DNA of 64,000 nt, from NCBI RefSeq assembly GCF_000696095.1, contig NZ_BAYX01000013.1:62001-126000 (forward strand). Reading direction: 5' to 3'. Below, piece by piece: positions 25,197 to 35,203 of this stretch. Within the stretch, counting starts at the first letter, position 1. The number at the start of each line of letters is the position of its first letter. The notes below the pieces were generated by a model, which was not told the origin of the DNA, did no database searches, and worked only from the letters and a program-made list of their open reading frames with translations. The position numbers and the translations under genes are program-made. The DNA comes from Rhizobium rhizogenes NBRC 13257. GTDB taxonomy: Bacteria; Pseudomonadota; Alphaproteobacteria; Rhizobiales; Rhizobiaceae.

Positions 25197-26903
25197 GTGT
25201 TGAGAGTAAGCAGAAGCAAATATGCAGTTTTGCGGCAGGATTTAGTGAAATTACACATGCGGGAAGCATGGCGGCGGATGTCTCGCCGCGCGGCGTTGGC
25301 GCGATTGCGTCTCACCCGCCACACGATGCGTGTGCCGGAACGGCTGATCGTGGCTCCGACGGATCTGCGCAGTATCGATCCTTTCTTTGTCGAAGAGCTT
25401 TTGAATGGCCGCATCCTGTTGGCGGGCCGCGTGCTGGAAACCGAGGGCGGATCGCCTTTCGCCCTGGAGCTTCCGTCGCAGGTCTTTGCCGTGCGGCTGC
25501 ACAATTTCCGCTGGCTGCGGCACTTGCGGGCGGAAAAAAGCGATCAGGCGTCTGCCCTGGCGCGCTCCATTCTCAATGACTGGATGGCGGTTCATGGCCG
25601 CCGGCTGCAGGGCATCGCCTGGGCGCCCGATACCGCCGCCGAGCGGTTGATCGCCTGGTTGTCGCACTCGCCGGTTCTCCTGCAGGGCACGGATAGCGGC
25701 TTCTACCGCCGTTTTATGCGTATGCTCGTCCTGCATGTGCGCTATCTCCGCCGGGTTGCGGCAACGACGCGGGATGGAACGACGCGGTTCCGGGTGCGGA
25801 TCGCGCTTGCCATGTCCTCGGTCGCCATGCCGAACGGCGCTTCGGCGCTGAAGCGCGCCGGTCAGGCGCTCAACCGGGAAATCGACCGGCAGATTCTGCC
25901 CGATGGCGGGCATATCTCGCGCAATCCGCGCATAGCGCTCGAGCTTTTGCTCGATCTGCTGCCGCTGCGCCAGACCTATGTCAATCTCGGCCACGATGTC
26001 CCGTCGCGGCTGATCCCCGGCATCGACCGCATGTATCCGGCGCTACGCTTCTTCCGGCATCAGGATGGCGATTTGGCGTTGTTCAACGGCGCGACATCGA
26101 CGCTTGCCAATGAGCTGATGTCGGTGCTGCGTTATGATGAAACCGCCGGCCAGACGTTCAAGGCTCTGCCGCATGCGAAATACCACCGGCTGGCCGCGGG
26201 TCAGGCGGTGGTCATCGTCGATACCGGCTGTCCCGCCTCCGCCGACCTTAGCCGCACGGCCCATGCCGGCTGCCTGTCCTTCGAAATGTCATCGGGCAAG
26301 GCCCGCTTCATCGTCAATTCCGGCGCGCCGGAATTTGCGGGCGACCGCTATGTACAGGCCGCCCGCGCGACAGCGGCGCATTCGACCGTAACGCTCAACG
26401 ACACCTCCTCCTGTCTATTTTCCAAGTCGAAAACCCTTGGCCCCGTCATGGTCGGCGGCGTGAAGAAGGTTATCGTCGAGCGCGCTGAGACCGAGGATGG
26501 TCGTGATTATGTGAGAGCCGCGCATGACGGCTATCTCTCCACGTTCGGCTATGTGCATGAGCGCGAGATCAGCCTCAATGCCGCCGGCACGATCCTTACC
26601 GGCCGCGACCGTTTCTTCGTTCCCGAGGGCAAGAAGCATACGCCAAGGGGTGAAAGCCTGGCGTCGGCTCGCTTCCATATCCATCCCTCCATCAGCCTGC
26701 TGCAGACCGAGACGGATAGCGCCCTGCTGATCGCGCCGGATGGCGAGACCTGGGTCTTCTCCTCGCCGGGCAACGAGGTGTTGGTGGCCGAGGATATCTT
26801 TTTCGCCGATGCCTCCGGCATGCGCTCCTCCGACCAGCTCGAGATTGTTTTCCCAATTGGCGAAAAGCCGGAAATCCGCTGGTTTTTGTCCTATCGGCCA
26901 TAG
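25197..26903 (+). CDS. Heparinase II/III-like protein
   Basis: A 568-aa protein with the two-domain layout of heparinase II/III-type polysaccharide lyases: an N-terminal alpha/alpha toroid (residues about 90-290) and a C-terminal beta-rich heparinase II/III domain (about 320-560, with SFEMSSGKARFIVNSG and AAHSTVTLND). There is no signal peptide, unlike secreted lyases; the basic N-terminus (MREAWRRMSRR) is not hydrophobic. The GTG at 25197 is the longest start, and ATG 25257 is an alternative. Relatives beside purH are frequent in rhizobia. Substrate and activity are unknown; an intracellular or envelope-polymer role is only a guess. Confidence 0.8.
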   Translation: MLRVSRSKYAVLRQDLVKLHMREAWRRMSRRAALARLRLTRHTMRVPERLIVAPTDLRSIDPFFVEELLNGRILLAGRVLETEGGSPFALELPSQVFAVRLHNFRWLRHLRAEKSDQASALARSILNDWMAVHGRRLQGIAWAPDTAAERLIAWLSHSPVLLQGTDSGFYRRFMRMLVLHVRYLRRVAATTRDGTTRFRVRIALAMSSVAMPNGASALKRAGQALNREIDRQILPDGGHISRNPRIALELLLDLLPLRQTYVNLGHDVPSRLIPGIDRMYPALRFFRHQDGDLALFNGATSTLANELMSVLRYDETAGQTFKALPHAKYHRLAAGQAVVIVDTGCPASADLSRTAHAGCLSFEMSSGKARFIVNSGAPEFAGDRYVQAARATAAHSTVTLNDTSSCLFSKSKTLGPVMVGGVKKVIVERAETEDGRDYVRAAHDGYLSTFGYVHEREISLNAAGTILTGRDRFFVPEGKKHTPRGESLASARFHIHPSISLLQTETDSALLIAPDGETWVFSSPGNEVLVAEDIFFADASGMRSSDQLEIVFPIGEKPEIRWFLSYRP

Positions 26904-26998
26904 GCTAACAGCGTCAGCTATGCTAACGGGGCGGGCATATCGTCCCGCGCCGTTTTCGCCGGACATCTCCTCTCCTCGCGCTATATCGGAGAAAGCCC

Positions 26999-28615
26999 AT
27001 GGCCGTCGTATCCAAGAAAATCCCCGCTCCCGACAAAGTCCAGGTGAAAACCGCGCTTCTGTCCGTCTTCGACAAGACCGGCATCGTCGAGCTTGCTCGT
27101 GCGCTCAGCGAAAAGGGCGTGCGGCTGTTGTCGACCGGCGGCACCCATAAGGCAATCGCGGCGGCCGGCCTTGCGGTGACTGACGTCTCCGAAGTCACCG
27201 CGTTCCCGGAGATCATGGATGGCCGCGTCAAGACGCTGCATCCGAGGGTGCATGGCGGCCTGCTTGCCATCCGTGACGATGTCGAGCATCAGGCGGCGAT
27301 GAAGGAACACGGCATCGAGGGCATCGACCTCGCCGTCATCAACCTCTATCCCTTCGAAGACGTGCGCAAGGCCGGCGGCGATTATCCGACGACGGTGGAG
27401 AATATCGACATTGGCGGCCCGGCAATGATCCGCGCTTCAGCCAAGAACCATGCCTATGTGACCACCCTTACGGATCCGGCCGATTACTCCGAGCTGCTCG
27501 AGCAGCTTTCCGCCGATGCGGGACAGACGACCTACGACTTCCGCAAGCGCATGGCCGCCAAGGCTTTTGCCCGCACCGCTGCCTATGATGCGATGATCTC
27601 CAACTGGTTTGCCGAAGCGCTCGACATCGCCACCCCACGCCACCGCGTTATCGGCGGCGTGCTGCGTGAAGAGATGCGCTATGGCGAAAACCCGCATCAG
27701 AAAGCGGCTTTCTACGTCACCGGCGAGAACCGTCCCGGCGTCTCGACCGCAACCCTGATCCAGGGCAAGCAGCTTTCCTACAACAATATCAACGATACAG
27801 ATGCGGCCTATGAGCTCGTTGCCGAGTTCCTGCCGGAGAATGGTCCTGCCTGCGCGATCATCAAGCATGCCAATCCCTGCGGCGTTGCCACAGGCCCGAG
27901 CCTGGTGGAAGCCTACAAGCGGGCGCTCGCCTGCGATTCCGTTTCCGCCTTCGGCGGCATCATCGCGCTGAACAGTCTGCTCGATGCGGCAACCGCCGAA
28001 GAGATCGTCAAGCTCTTCACTGAAGTCATCATCGCGCCTGACGTCACCGAGGAAGCCAAGGCGATCATCGCCCGCAAGCCGAACCTCCGCCTTCTCTCGG
28101 TCGGCGCCCTGCCCGATCCGCGTGCATCCGGCCTGACCGCCAAGACCGTCTCCGGCGGCCTGCTCGTCCAGAACCGCGACAATGCGCTGGTCGAAGACAT
28201 GGAGTTGAAGGTCGTCACCAAGCGCGCGCCGACAGCGCAGGAGCTGGAAGACATGAAGTTCGCCTTTCGCGTCGCCAAGCATGTCAAGTCGAATGCCGTC
28301 GTTTATGCCAAGGATGGCCAGACGGCCGGCATCGGTGCTGGTCAGATGAGCCGCGTCGATTCGGCTCGCATCGCCGCGATCAAGGCGGAAGAAGCCGCCA
28401 AGGCCATGGGGCTTGCCGAGCCGCTGACCCGCGGTTCCGCCGTTGCCTCCGAAGCCTTCCTGCCGTTTGCCGACGGCCTGCTGTCGGCGATTGCCGCCGG
28501 GGCCACGGCCGTCATCCAGCCGGGTGGCTCGATGCGCGACCAGGAAGTCATCGACGCCGCCAACGAGCACAATGTTGCGATGGTCTTCACCGGCATCCGC
28601 CATTTCCGCCATTGA
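26999..28615 (+). CDS. purH: Bifunctional AICAR transformylase/IMP cyclohydrolase
   Basis: A 538-aa enzyme for the last two steps of IMP synthesis. The N-terminal MGS-like cyclohydrolase domain (residues about 15-165) starts ALLSVFDKTGIVELARAL and carries the LSTGGTHKAI phosphate site. The C-terminal transformylase domain includes RYGENPHQKA, the IKHANPCG motif with the catalytic Lys-His, and the conserved end MVFTGIRHFRH. The full family length is present. A clear terminator follows. Confidence 0.96.
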   Translation: MAVVSKKIPAPDKVQVKTALLSVFDKTGIVELARALSEKGVRLLSTGGTHKAIAAAGLAVTDVSEVTAFPEIMDGRVKTLHPRVHGGLLAIRDDVEHQAAMKEHGIEGIDLAVINLYPFEDVRKAGGDYPTTVENIDIGGPAMIRASAKNHAYVTTLTDPADYSELLEQLSADAGQTTYDFRKRMAAKAFARTAAYDAMISNWFAEALDIATPRHRVIGGVLREEMRYGENPHQKAAFYVTGENRPGVSTATLIQGKQLSYNNINDTDAAYELVAEFLPENGPACAIIKHANPCGVATGPSLVEAYKRALACDSVSAFGGIIALNSLLDAATAEEIVKLFTEVIIAPDVTEEAKAIIARKPNLRLLSVGALPDPRASGLTAKTVSGGLLVQNRDNALVEDMELKVVTKRAPTAQELEDMKFAFRVAKHVKSNAVVYAKDGQTAGIGAGQMSRVDSARIAAIKAEEAAKAMGLAEPLTRGSAVASEAFLPFADGLLSAIAAGATAVIQPGGSMRDQEVIDAANEHNVAMVFTGIRHFRH

Positions 28616-28646
28616 TTGGCGGATATACCAAATTGTGAATTCGGAT

Positions 28647-28680
28647 ATCCCGGTCGGCCAGTTCAACCGGGATTTTCTTT
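28647..28680 (+). terminator. Intrinsic terminator of purH
   Basis: A stem ATCCCGGT / ACCGGGAT with an 11-nt loop, followed by TTTCTTTTCC. It ends three bases before the stop codon of the convergent MFS gene. Confidence 0.82.
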
Positions 28681-28682
28681 TC

Positions 28683-30071
28683 CTATCTCGCCTTGTCGGC
28701 GGGATAGGGTGTCCGCAGCAGAAGTAAGAGACCGCCGGCGAGGAAGACGACCAGTGTCGCCATGCCGAGGCGGGCCGAGCCGCTCCAATAGGTCATCAGC
28801 GAGAAGAACAGTGTCGCCATGAAGCTGGTGGCGCGGCCGGAGAGCGCGTAGATACCGAAATAGCGACCGGCTTCGGCGATGCTGACGCTGCGGGCGAGAT
28901 AAGAGCGCGAGGAGGCCTGCACCGGGCCGAAGGCGATACCGATCAGCAGACCGTAGCCGATATAGGCCTTTTCGGCTGCCGTCCCGAACAGGCCGCCGGA
29001 ATCGACGGTGGAAAGCGGCACGAGGCCGAAGAGCGTAAAGCCCGGCCCGGTCGAGACGATACCGAACGTGGCGACGAGCAGCAGGGTGAGGCTGATGACG
29101 ACCGTTATCTTCGAGCCCAGCCAACGGTCGACATAGCCAGCGATGAAGCAGCCGAAAATGGCGATGACATTGAGGATGATGCCGTAGATGCCGATCTCGA
29201 TGGTCGCCCAGCCGAACATGCCCGCTGCGAAGGTGCCGCCGAGGATCAGCAGGCCGTTGACGCCGTCCTGATAGATCATGCGGGCGATCAAAAAGAGGCT
29301 GATGCCCCGCCGACGTTTCAGCTCGCCGAGCGTCGTTTTCAGTTCACGCAGGCCAGAGCGAACAGCAGTGGCCAGCGGTAGGCCGCGCGCGGCATCCGGC
29401 GTGAAGAAGAACATCGGCAGGATGAAGAGGAAATACCAGACGGCGGCGATCGGCCCGGTGATGCGGGCATCCTCGCCGAGTGTTGCGTCGAGGCCGAAAA
29501 GCGGCGTCAAGCCGAGGATGGTTTTGCCGGTCTGCGGGCTGCCGGCCAGAAGCGCCACGACGGCAATCAGCACGATCATGCCGCCGAGATAGCCGAGTCC
29601 CCAGGCGGCGTTCGATACGCGGCCGACATCGTCCTTTCCGACAAGCCTCGGCATCATCGAATCGTTGAAGACGATTGAAAATTCCGCCGAGATCGAGGCG
29701 AGGATCATGAAGATGACGGGATAGATCACCGGTGAGCCGGGGGCGGCACCCCAGAGGCAGAAGAGGCTGGCGATCTTGATGACGGCGAAGAAAGCGATCC
29801 ACGGCTTGCGTCTGCCGGATTGATCCGCGATCGAGCCGAGCACTGGCGACAGCACGGCGATGATCACCGAGGAGATCGTCGCCATATTGCTCCATGTCGC
29901 CTGCGCGGCCACCGGATCGGCGGTCAGTCGTGCCACGAAATAGGGGCCGAAGATGAAGGTGGTGACGACGGTGAAGAAGGGTTGCGCCGCCCAGTCGAAG
30001 AACATCCATCCCCAGATGCCCCGCGCCGGCACTTTTGCCGGCGCATTGTCGCTTATCTCGGTGGCCACCAA
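28683..30071 (-). CDS. MFS transporter, Atg22/UMF1-like
   Basis: A 462-aa inner-membrane permease with about twelve hydrophobic segments. The N-terminal WGWMFFDWAAQPFFTVV stretch and LGSIADQSGRRKPWI (the MFS A-loop motif between helices 2 and 3) fit the UMF1/Atg22-like branch of the major facilitator superfamily. A charged central loop (ELKTTLGELKRRRGI, about residue 245) divides the two halves. It converges on purH and is followed upstream by gdhZ on the same strand, 49 bp away. The substrate is unknown; vacuolar amino-acid efflux applies to the fungal relatives only. Confidence 0.82.
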   Translation of the reverse strand: MVATEISDNAPAKVPARGIWGWMFFDWAAQPFFTVVTTFIFGPYFVARLTADPVAAQATWSNMATISSVIIAVLSPVLGSIADQSGRRKPWIAFFAVIKIASLFCLWGAAPGSPVIYPVIFMILASISAEFSIVFNDSMMPRLVGKDDVGRVSNAAWGLGYLGGMIVLIAVVALLAGSPQTGKTILGLTPLFGLDATLGEDARITGPIAAVWYFLFILPMFFFTPDAARGLPLATAVRSGLRELKTTLGELKRRRGISLFLIARMIYQDGVNGLLILGGTFAAGMFGWATIEIGIYGIILNVIAIFGCFIAGYVDRWLGSKITVVISLTLLLVATFGIVSTGPGFTLFGLVPLSTVDSGGLFGTAAEKAYIGYGLLIGIAFGPVQASSRSYLARSVSIAEAGRYFGIYALSGRATSFMATLFFSLMTYWSGSARLGMATLVVFLAGGLLLLLRTPYPADKAR

Positions 30072-30120
30072 ATTCCCGTCCTTGATTCCGCCGATCGGCT
30101 ATTGAGTCGGGCGGACTGTC

Positions 30121-33100
30121 TCACCTCGCCCGGTCATGCGCAAGATCGGTCAGAAGGCCGGCGGCAACCGTGATCCGGGCAAGGTTCGGATCACCGCTTT
30201 CGCTGAGGCTCGCAAGCTCCTCAGCAATGCGATTGATGCGGATGCGATCCTCCGCATGCCATGCCTGGATCGGCTGTTTGTCCTTCGGATGGTTCGACAG
30301 CGCCGAGATGACGATATCGCGCCGGGCGCCGGCGATCTGGTCGAGGCTGCGAGCCAAGGCCAGGCTCTCATAGTGATCGCCGGTGAGGATGCGGCTGCCG
30401 GCGAGCAGCAGGCGTCCGACACGGAAGGTCTGCGACACGGTGAAGTAGCTTTCGGCGGCGCGGTTGAGCGTATCGCCGGTGCGCTCGGCGATCTGCATGA
30501 TCTCTGGGACGAGAACGAGCGCGTAGATCATGGCGATCTCGCCGGCGAGTTTTTCCGGTAGACCGGCGGTCTGGTATTCCGTCTGGCGAGCGGCGATCTC
30601 GGCGGCGAAATCTGCCGGGATATGGCTGAGGAAGAGTGGGCGCAGCTTTTTCAAGGCTGCCTGAAGCCGGGTGATGGTTTCCTCGATATTGCCCTTCGCC
30701 GCGCCGGTTTTCAGCAGCAGGCGAGTGAGCGCCGTGTAGACCTCGGTGATCTCGCCGTAGACGCGGTTCTGCATCTGTCCGGCGACCTTGCCGTCAAGCG
30801 CGTCGGTTTCGTTCCAGAGCCGGTCGAGATCGAAGCCGTCACGGGCGAGCACGCTAGCCTTGACCACTTCGGCGGCCGATGCCGCCGTCGCGTCCATCAT
30901 GCTGACGGCAAAGCCCGGCCCGCCGCGATTGATCGCCTCGTTTGCCAGCACGGTTGCTACGATTTCGCGCTTCAGCCGGTGGCCGGTGATGTCGGTGGCA
31001 TGCGAGCGCTGCATCTTGGCCGGGAAATAATGGCTGAGCGTCGCGGCGAAATAGGGATCGTCCGGCAGGTCGCTTGCCGCAAGCGCGTCGAAGAGGACGA
31101 TCTTGGCGTAAGAAAGCAGGACGCCGATTTCGGCGCGCGTCAGCGGCCGGCCATTGGCGTAGCGTTCGGCAAAAGTCTGGTCGTCCGGCAGCGTCTCGAC
31201 CTTGCGGTTGAGTTGCTTGGCGGCTTCCAGAACGCTCATGAAGCGGCTGAGCTCAAGAGCGTTGCCGGTACCCTTGCGCTCGGTCAGCGAGATCGCGAGG
31301 GATTGCAGATAGTTGTTGCGCAGTACGAGGACGGCGACTTCATCAGTCATCGACGCCAACAGCGTGTCGCGTTTGGCCCGCGTCAGGCGGCCGTCGAACA
31401 TGGCCGAGGCGAGTGCGATCTTGATATTGACCTCGACGTCGGAGGTGTTGACGCCGGCCGAGTTGTCGATGGCGTCCGAGTTGCAGCGTCCGCCCTTGAG
31501 ACCATAGGCGATGCGGCCCTTCTGGGTGACGCCTAGATTGGCACCCTCGCCGATCACCTTGGCACGAACCTCTTCCGCCGTGATGCGGATAGGATCGTTG
31601 GCGCGGTCGCCGACTTCCGAATCCGTTTCGGACGGTGCTTTCACATAGGTGCCGATGCCGCCGAACCAGAGCAGGTCGACGGGAGCCTTCAGGATCGCCG
31701 TGATGATTTCGAACGGCGTTGCCACCGTCTTGTCGATGCCGATCGCGGCGGCGGCGTCAGCCGTCAGCGTCACCGATTTCGCTGAGCGGGAAATGATCAT
31801 CGCGCCCTTCGACAGCACGGATTTGTTGAAATCCTGCCAGCTCGAGCGCGGCAGATCGAAGAGGCGCTGCCGTTCGGCCAGCGTCTTTGCCATGTCCGGA
31901 TCGGGATCGATGACGATGTCGCGATGGTCGAAGGCGGCGATGAGGCGGATTTTCGGCGACAGCAGCATGCCGTTGCCGAAGACGTCGCCGGACATGTCGC
32001 CGACGCCGACGACGGTAAACGGTGTCGTCTGGATGTCGATATCCATCTCGCGGAAGTGCCGCTTGACGGTTTCCCAGGCGCCGCGGGCGGTGATGCCCAT
32101 CTTCTTGTGGTCATAGCCGGCCGAGCCGCCGGAGGCGAAGGCGTCATCCAGCCAGAAGCCGGCTTCCTGCGCCAGCGCATTGGCGGTGTCGGAGAAAGTG
32201 GCCGTGCCCTTGTCTGCGGCAACGACGAAATAGGGGTCGTCGCCATCCAGCCGTACCGTGTCGGTCGGTGCGATGATATCGGCGCCGGAGATATTGTCGG
32301 TGATCGACAATAGCGTGCGGATATAGGTCTTGTAGGCCTCGCGCCCGGCATTGAAGATCTCGTCGCGGGTGCCGCCAACCGGCAGCTTCTTCGGATAGAA
32401 ACCACCCTTGGCGCCGACAGGCACGATGACGGCGTTCTTCACCTGCTGCGCCTTGACGAGGCCGAGCACTTCGGTGCGGTAATCCTCGGCGCGGTCCGAC
32501 CAGCGCAGACCGCCGCGCGCCACCTTGCCGAAGCGCAGGTGCACGCCTTCCACTTCGACGCCATAGACGAAGATTTCGCGGAAGGGCCGCGGTTCCGGCA
32601 GACCGTCCAGCAGCTTCGGATCAAGCTTGAAGGCGAGCATGGCCTTAGGGGTGCCGTCGGGGTTTTTCTGGAAGTAGTTAGTGCGTAGCGTTGCGTCGAT
32701 GGCGTTGACGTAGCGGCGCAGAATGCGGTCGTCGTCGAGGCTTGGAACGTCGGCAAGCTCGGTTTCAATGGTCGCATGCAGCTCGGAAAGCTTGTTCGTA
32801 CGGTTCTTGTCGCTGAGCTTGGGATCGAGCGTGTCGTAGAATAGTCGGAAGATCGCGGCGGCGATGCGCGGATATTTATCCAGTGTCGCGGCGATATAGT
32901 CCTGCGAATAGGCGATACCGGCCTGGCGGAGATAGCGGGCATAGGCGCGGAGCACATTCGTTTCGCGGGCGGAAAGATCGGCCGAGACGATCAGCCGGTT
33001 GAAGCTGTCATTGTCGATCGTGCCACCGAAGGCGGCGAGGAAGGCTTCCTCGAGTGCCGCGCCATGGCGTGCGAGATCGATTGTCGTACCGCTGCGGGCT

Positions 33101-34911
33101 TCCAGTTCCATGTCATGGAGCACCACATGGCCGGTTTCGCCGTCCTTGCCCGTGACATAGATGTCGAAAGTCCGCTCGCTGATGACGTTGAAGCCGAGAT
33201 TTTCAAGCAGCGGCACGCGGCGCGACAGCGCCAGGTTACCCTGCCCATGGAAAATCTTCAGCGAGAGGATATCGCCGCTTTCATCCTTGCGGGTGTAGAA
33301 GGCGATGCGGATCGGTTCGGCACCGGCGGTGGCGGTGATATCCGGCAGGTCGGCGACCGCATCTTCCGGCGTGAAGGCTTCCTGGAAAGCCTGGCTGACG
33401 GAGATGCGCGGTGCTTTCGGGCCGGCCAGCATGACGAAACGCTCATCCCAGCGGGCGGTGATGGCGCGGATCGCCTCTTCGAGCTTGCCTTGCGGAATAT
33501 GTGGCGTCTTGCCGCCACTGCGGCCGATGATGAAGTGCACGCGCGCCACGCCGCCTTCCGGGAAGGCCGGGTAATAGGCGGAAACGCGGCCGTCATAGAC
33601 GGTTTTCAGGTAATTACCGATCTTCTCGCGGACGACGGAATCATATTCTTCGCGCGGAACGTAGACGATGACCGAGACAAAGCGGTCGAAATGGTCGATG
33701 CGCGGCAGAGCGCGCACGTGCGGCCGGTCGGTCAGATCGTTGATCTGTTCGGCAAAGCTTGCGAGCAATGTGGTGTCGATCTGGAAGAGATCGTCGCGCG
33801 GATAGGATTCCAGCGTGTTTTCCAACATGCGGCCGGAATGGCTGGCCGGGTCGAAGCCGAAATGATCCTTGACCTTCTGCACCTTCGAGCGCAGCAGCGG
33901 CACATCGGCGGCGGCGCTGGTATAGGCGGTCGAGGTGAAGAGACCCACGATGCGCAGCTCGCCGGTGACGTTGCCGTCAGCGTCGAAACGCTTGACGCCG
34001 ACATAATCCATATAGGCGCGGCGGTGGACGATCGACTTGACGTTGGCCTTGGTGACGATCAGGAAGTCCGGACCATCCAGGAAGGCGAGAATTTCAGGTG
34101 TGGTGGTGACGGCGTCCTTGCCCTGGCGAAGCACCAGGACATCCGGATTGGAGAGGATACCGAGGCCGGTGCCGCGATCGCGTTCCACCTTGGCCTTGGC
34201 GCCCTTGCCGGAATAGACATACTCGCGCATGCCGAGGAAGGTGAAATTGCCGTCGCGCAGCCAGGAGAGGAAAGCCAGTGCCTCGTCGCGCTCCGCCTTG
34301 CGGCGGCCGTTCGCTTCATAGATGGAAAGCTCCGATATCACGGTGTCGAGCCGCGTTTGCATCGACTTCCAATCGGAAACCGTCAGATGCGTCTGATCGA
34401 GCACGGTCTGGACGCGCTTGATCAGGTCCGATGCCTGCGCTGCGGTCAGCGGTGCCAGATGCAGCTGGATATGGCTGACGCGACGGGCCGGATCGCTCGG
34501 ATGATCGGCGGAATAAAGGCTCGGCTGCTTGCCTTTTTCAATGACCAGGATCGGGTGCACGGCCATGTGGAGATCACGGTAGCTGCTCGTCACCTCGCCC
34601 ATCACCGATTCGTAGAGGAAGGGCATGTTGTGGTCGGTGATCGACAGGATCGAGACGGGCACGCCATCGGGATCGATATCGGTCACCTGCTCGATCGAAA
34701 CGCGGGGGGAGGTACCGCTCCAGGCCGCGAGCTCCTTGGCCGCGTGCACCGCAGCAAGGGCAAGCATTTCCGGGCTGTAGCGCTCCATGTCGTCATTGCT
34801 TGCCCGGCCGAACAGGATCTCCGGATCGAGATGTGGCTCGCCGGTTGCGGCAGCAATCTTTCGCGCCGCCTCAATCTGTTTTTCCCGTTTCGGATTGGTC
34901 CTGGACGCCAT
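30121..34911 (-). CDS. gdhZ: NAD-specific glutamate dehydrogenase, 180-kDa class
   Basis: A 1596-aa enzyme that oxidatively deaminates glutamate to 2-oxoglutarate with NAD. It belongs to the large GDH-180 class known from Streptomyces, Pseudomonas and Caulobacter. The long N-terminal part contains ACT-like regulatory regions (for example SILSITDHNMPFLYESVMGE). The catalytic core, around residues 790-1200, includes RGGLRWSDRAEDYRTEVLGL, KNAVIVPVGAKGGF with the catalytic lysine, and TKAN- and GDMSGDVFGNG-type motifs. The length is complete. In related bacteria it supports growth on amino acids. The gap on its 5' side (34912-35203) is shared with the divergent pyridoxal kinase and shows no motif I can firmly assign. 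Confidence 0.94.
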   Translation of the reverse strand: MASRTNPKREKQIEAARKIAAATGEPHLDPEILFGRASNDDMERYSPEMLALAAVHAAKELAAWSGTSPRVSIEQVTDIDPDGVPVSILSITDHNMPFLYESVMGEVTSSYRDLHMAVHPILVIEKGKQPSLYSADHPSDPARRVSHIQLHLAPLTAAQASDLIKRVQTVLDQTHLTVSDWKSMQTRLDTVISELSIYEANGRRKAERDEALAFLSWLRDGNFTFLGMREYVYSGKGAKAKVERDRGTGLGILSNPDVLVLRQGKDAVTTTPEILAFLDGPDFLIVTKANVKSIVHRRAYMDYVGVKRFDADGNVTGELRIVGLFTSTAYTSAAADVPLLRSKVQKVKDHFGFDPASHSGRMLENTLESYPRDDLFQIDTTLLASFAEQINDLTDRPHVRALPRIDHFDRFVSVIVYVPREEYDSVVREKIGNYLKTVYDGRVSAYYPAFPEGGVARVHFIIGRSGGKTPHIPQGKLEEAIRAITARWDERFVMLAGPKAPRISVSQAFQEAFTPEDAVADLPDITATAGAEPIRIAFYTRKDESGDILSLKIFHGQGNLALSRRVPLLENLGFNVISERTFDIYVTGKDGETGHVVLHDMELEARSGTTIDLARHGAALEEAFLAAFGGTIDNDSFNRLIVSADLSARETNVLRAYARYLRQAGIAYSQDYIAATLDKYPRIAAAIFRLFYDTLDPKLSDKNRTNKLSELHATIETELADVPSLDDDRILRRYVNAIDATLRTNYFQKNPDGTPKAMLAFKLDPKLLDGLPEPRPFREIFVYGVEVEGVHLRFGKVARGGLRWSDRAEDYRTEVLGLVKAQQVKNAVIVPVGAKGGFYPKKLPVGGTRDEIFNAGREAYKTYIRTLLSITDNISGADIIAPTDTVRLDGDDPYFVVAADKGTATFSDTANALAQEAGFWLDDAFASGGSAGYDHKKMGITARGAWETVKRHFREMDIDIQTTPFTVVGVGDMSGDVFGNGMLLSPKIRLIAAFDHRDIVIDPDPDMAKTLAERQRLFDLPRSSWQDFNKSVLSKGAMIISRSAKSVTLTADAAAAIGIDKTVATPFEIITAILKAPVDLLWFGGIGTYVKAPSETDSEVGDRANDPIRITAEEVRAKVIGEGANLGVTQKGRIAYGLKGGRCNSDAIDNSAGVNTSDVEVNIKIALASAMFDGRLTRAKRDTLLASMTDEVAVLVLRNNYLQSLAISLTERKGTGNALELSRFMSVLEAAKQLNRKVETLPDDQTFAERYANGRPLTRAEIGVLLSYAKIVLFDALAASDLPDDPYFAATLSHYFPAKMQRSHATDITGHRLKREIVATVLANEAINRGGPGFAVSMMDATAASAAEVVKASVLARDGFDLDRLWNETDALDGKVAGQMQNRVYGEITEVYTALTRLLLKTGAAKGNIEETITRLQAALKKLRPLFLSHIPADFAAEIAARQTEYQTAGLPEKLAGEIAMIYALVLVPEIMQIAERTGDTLNRAAESYFTVSQTFRVGRLLLAGSRILTGDHYESLALARSLDQIAGARRDIVISALSNHPKDKQPIQAWHAEDRIRINRIAEELASLSESGDPNLARITVAAGLLTDLAHDRAR

Positions 34912-35203
34912 GAATTTCCTCCAAATTTCAAGATTTTGACCACAGTATCAGAAGATTTATCGAAAAAACTGGCAAAATGAATGCAGATTTGATCGCTTTT
35001 CGACGGATTCTGTCTCAAATCGTGAAGAATCTTGCCGAACGTCGTGATCCCGTTGCAAAGCGCATGATAGGGGCGCGGAATTGTCACCATAAGCTCCGCA
35101 ACAGACGTTTTCATGACTCTGTGAAGCGCGGTTGACAGAGTGACGATAAAGGGATCATCACAACCCCATCGAAGTCGGAAGATCATAACCGGAAGCAAGC
35201 ATC

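Noticed and set aside
33064..34980. A 638-codon open frame on the plus strand opposite gdhZ, and a similar one of 304 codons at 30622-31536
   Set aside because: They are antisense shadows: high GC and codon bias of the true minus-strand gene keep the opposite frame open. The products match no family, and gdhZ is intact across both.
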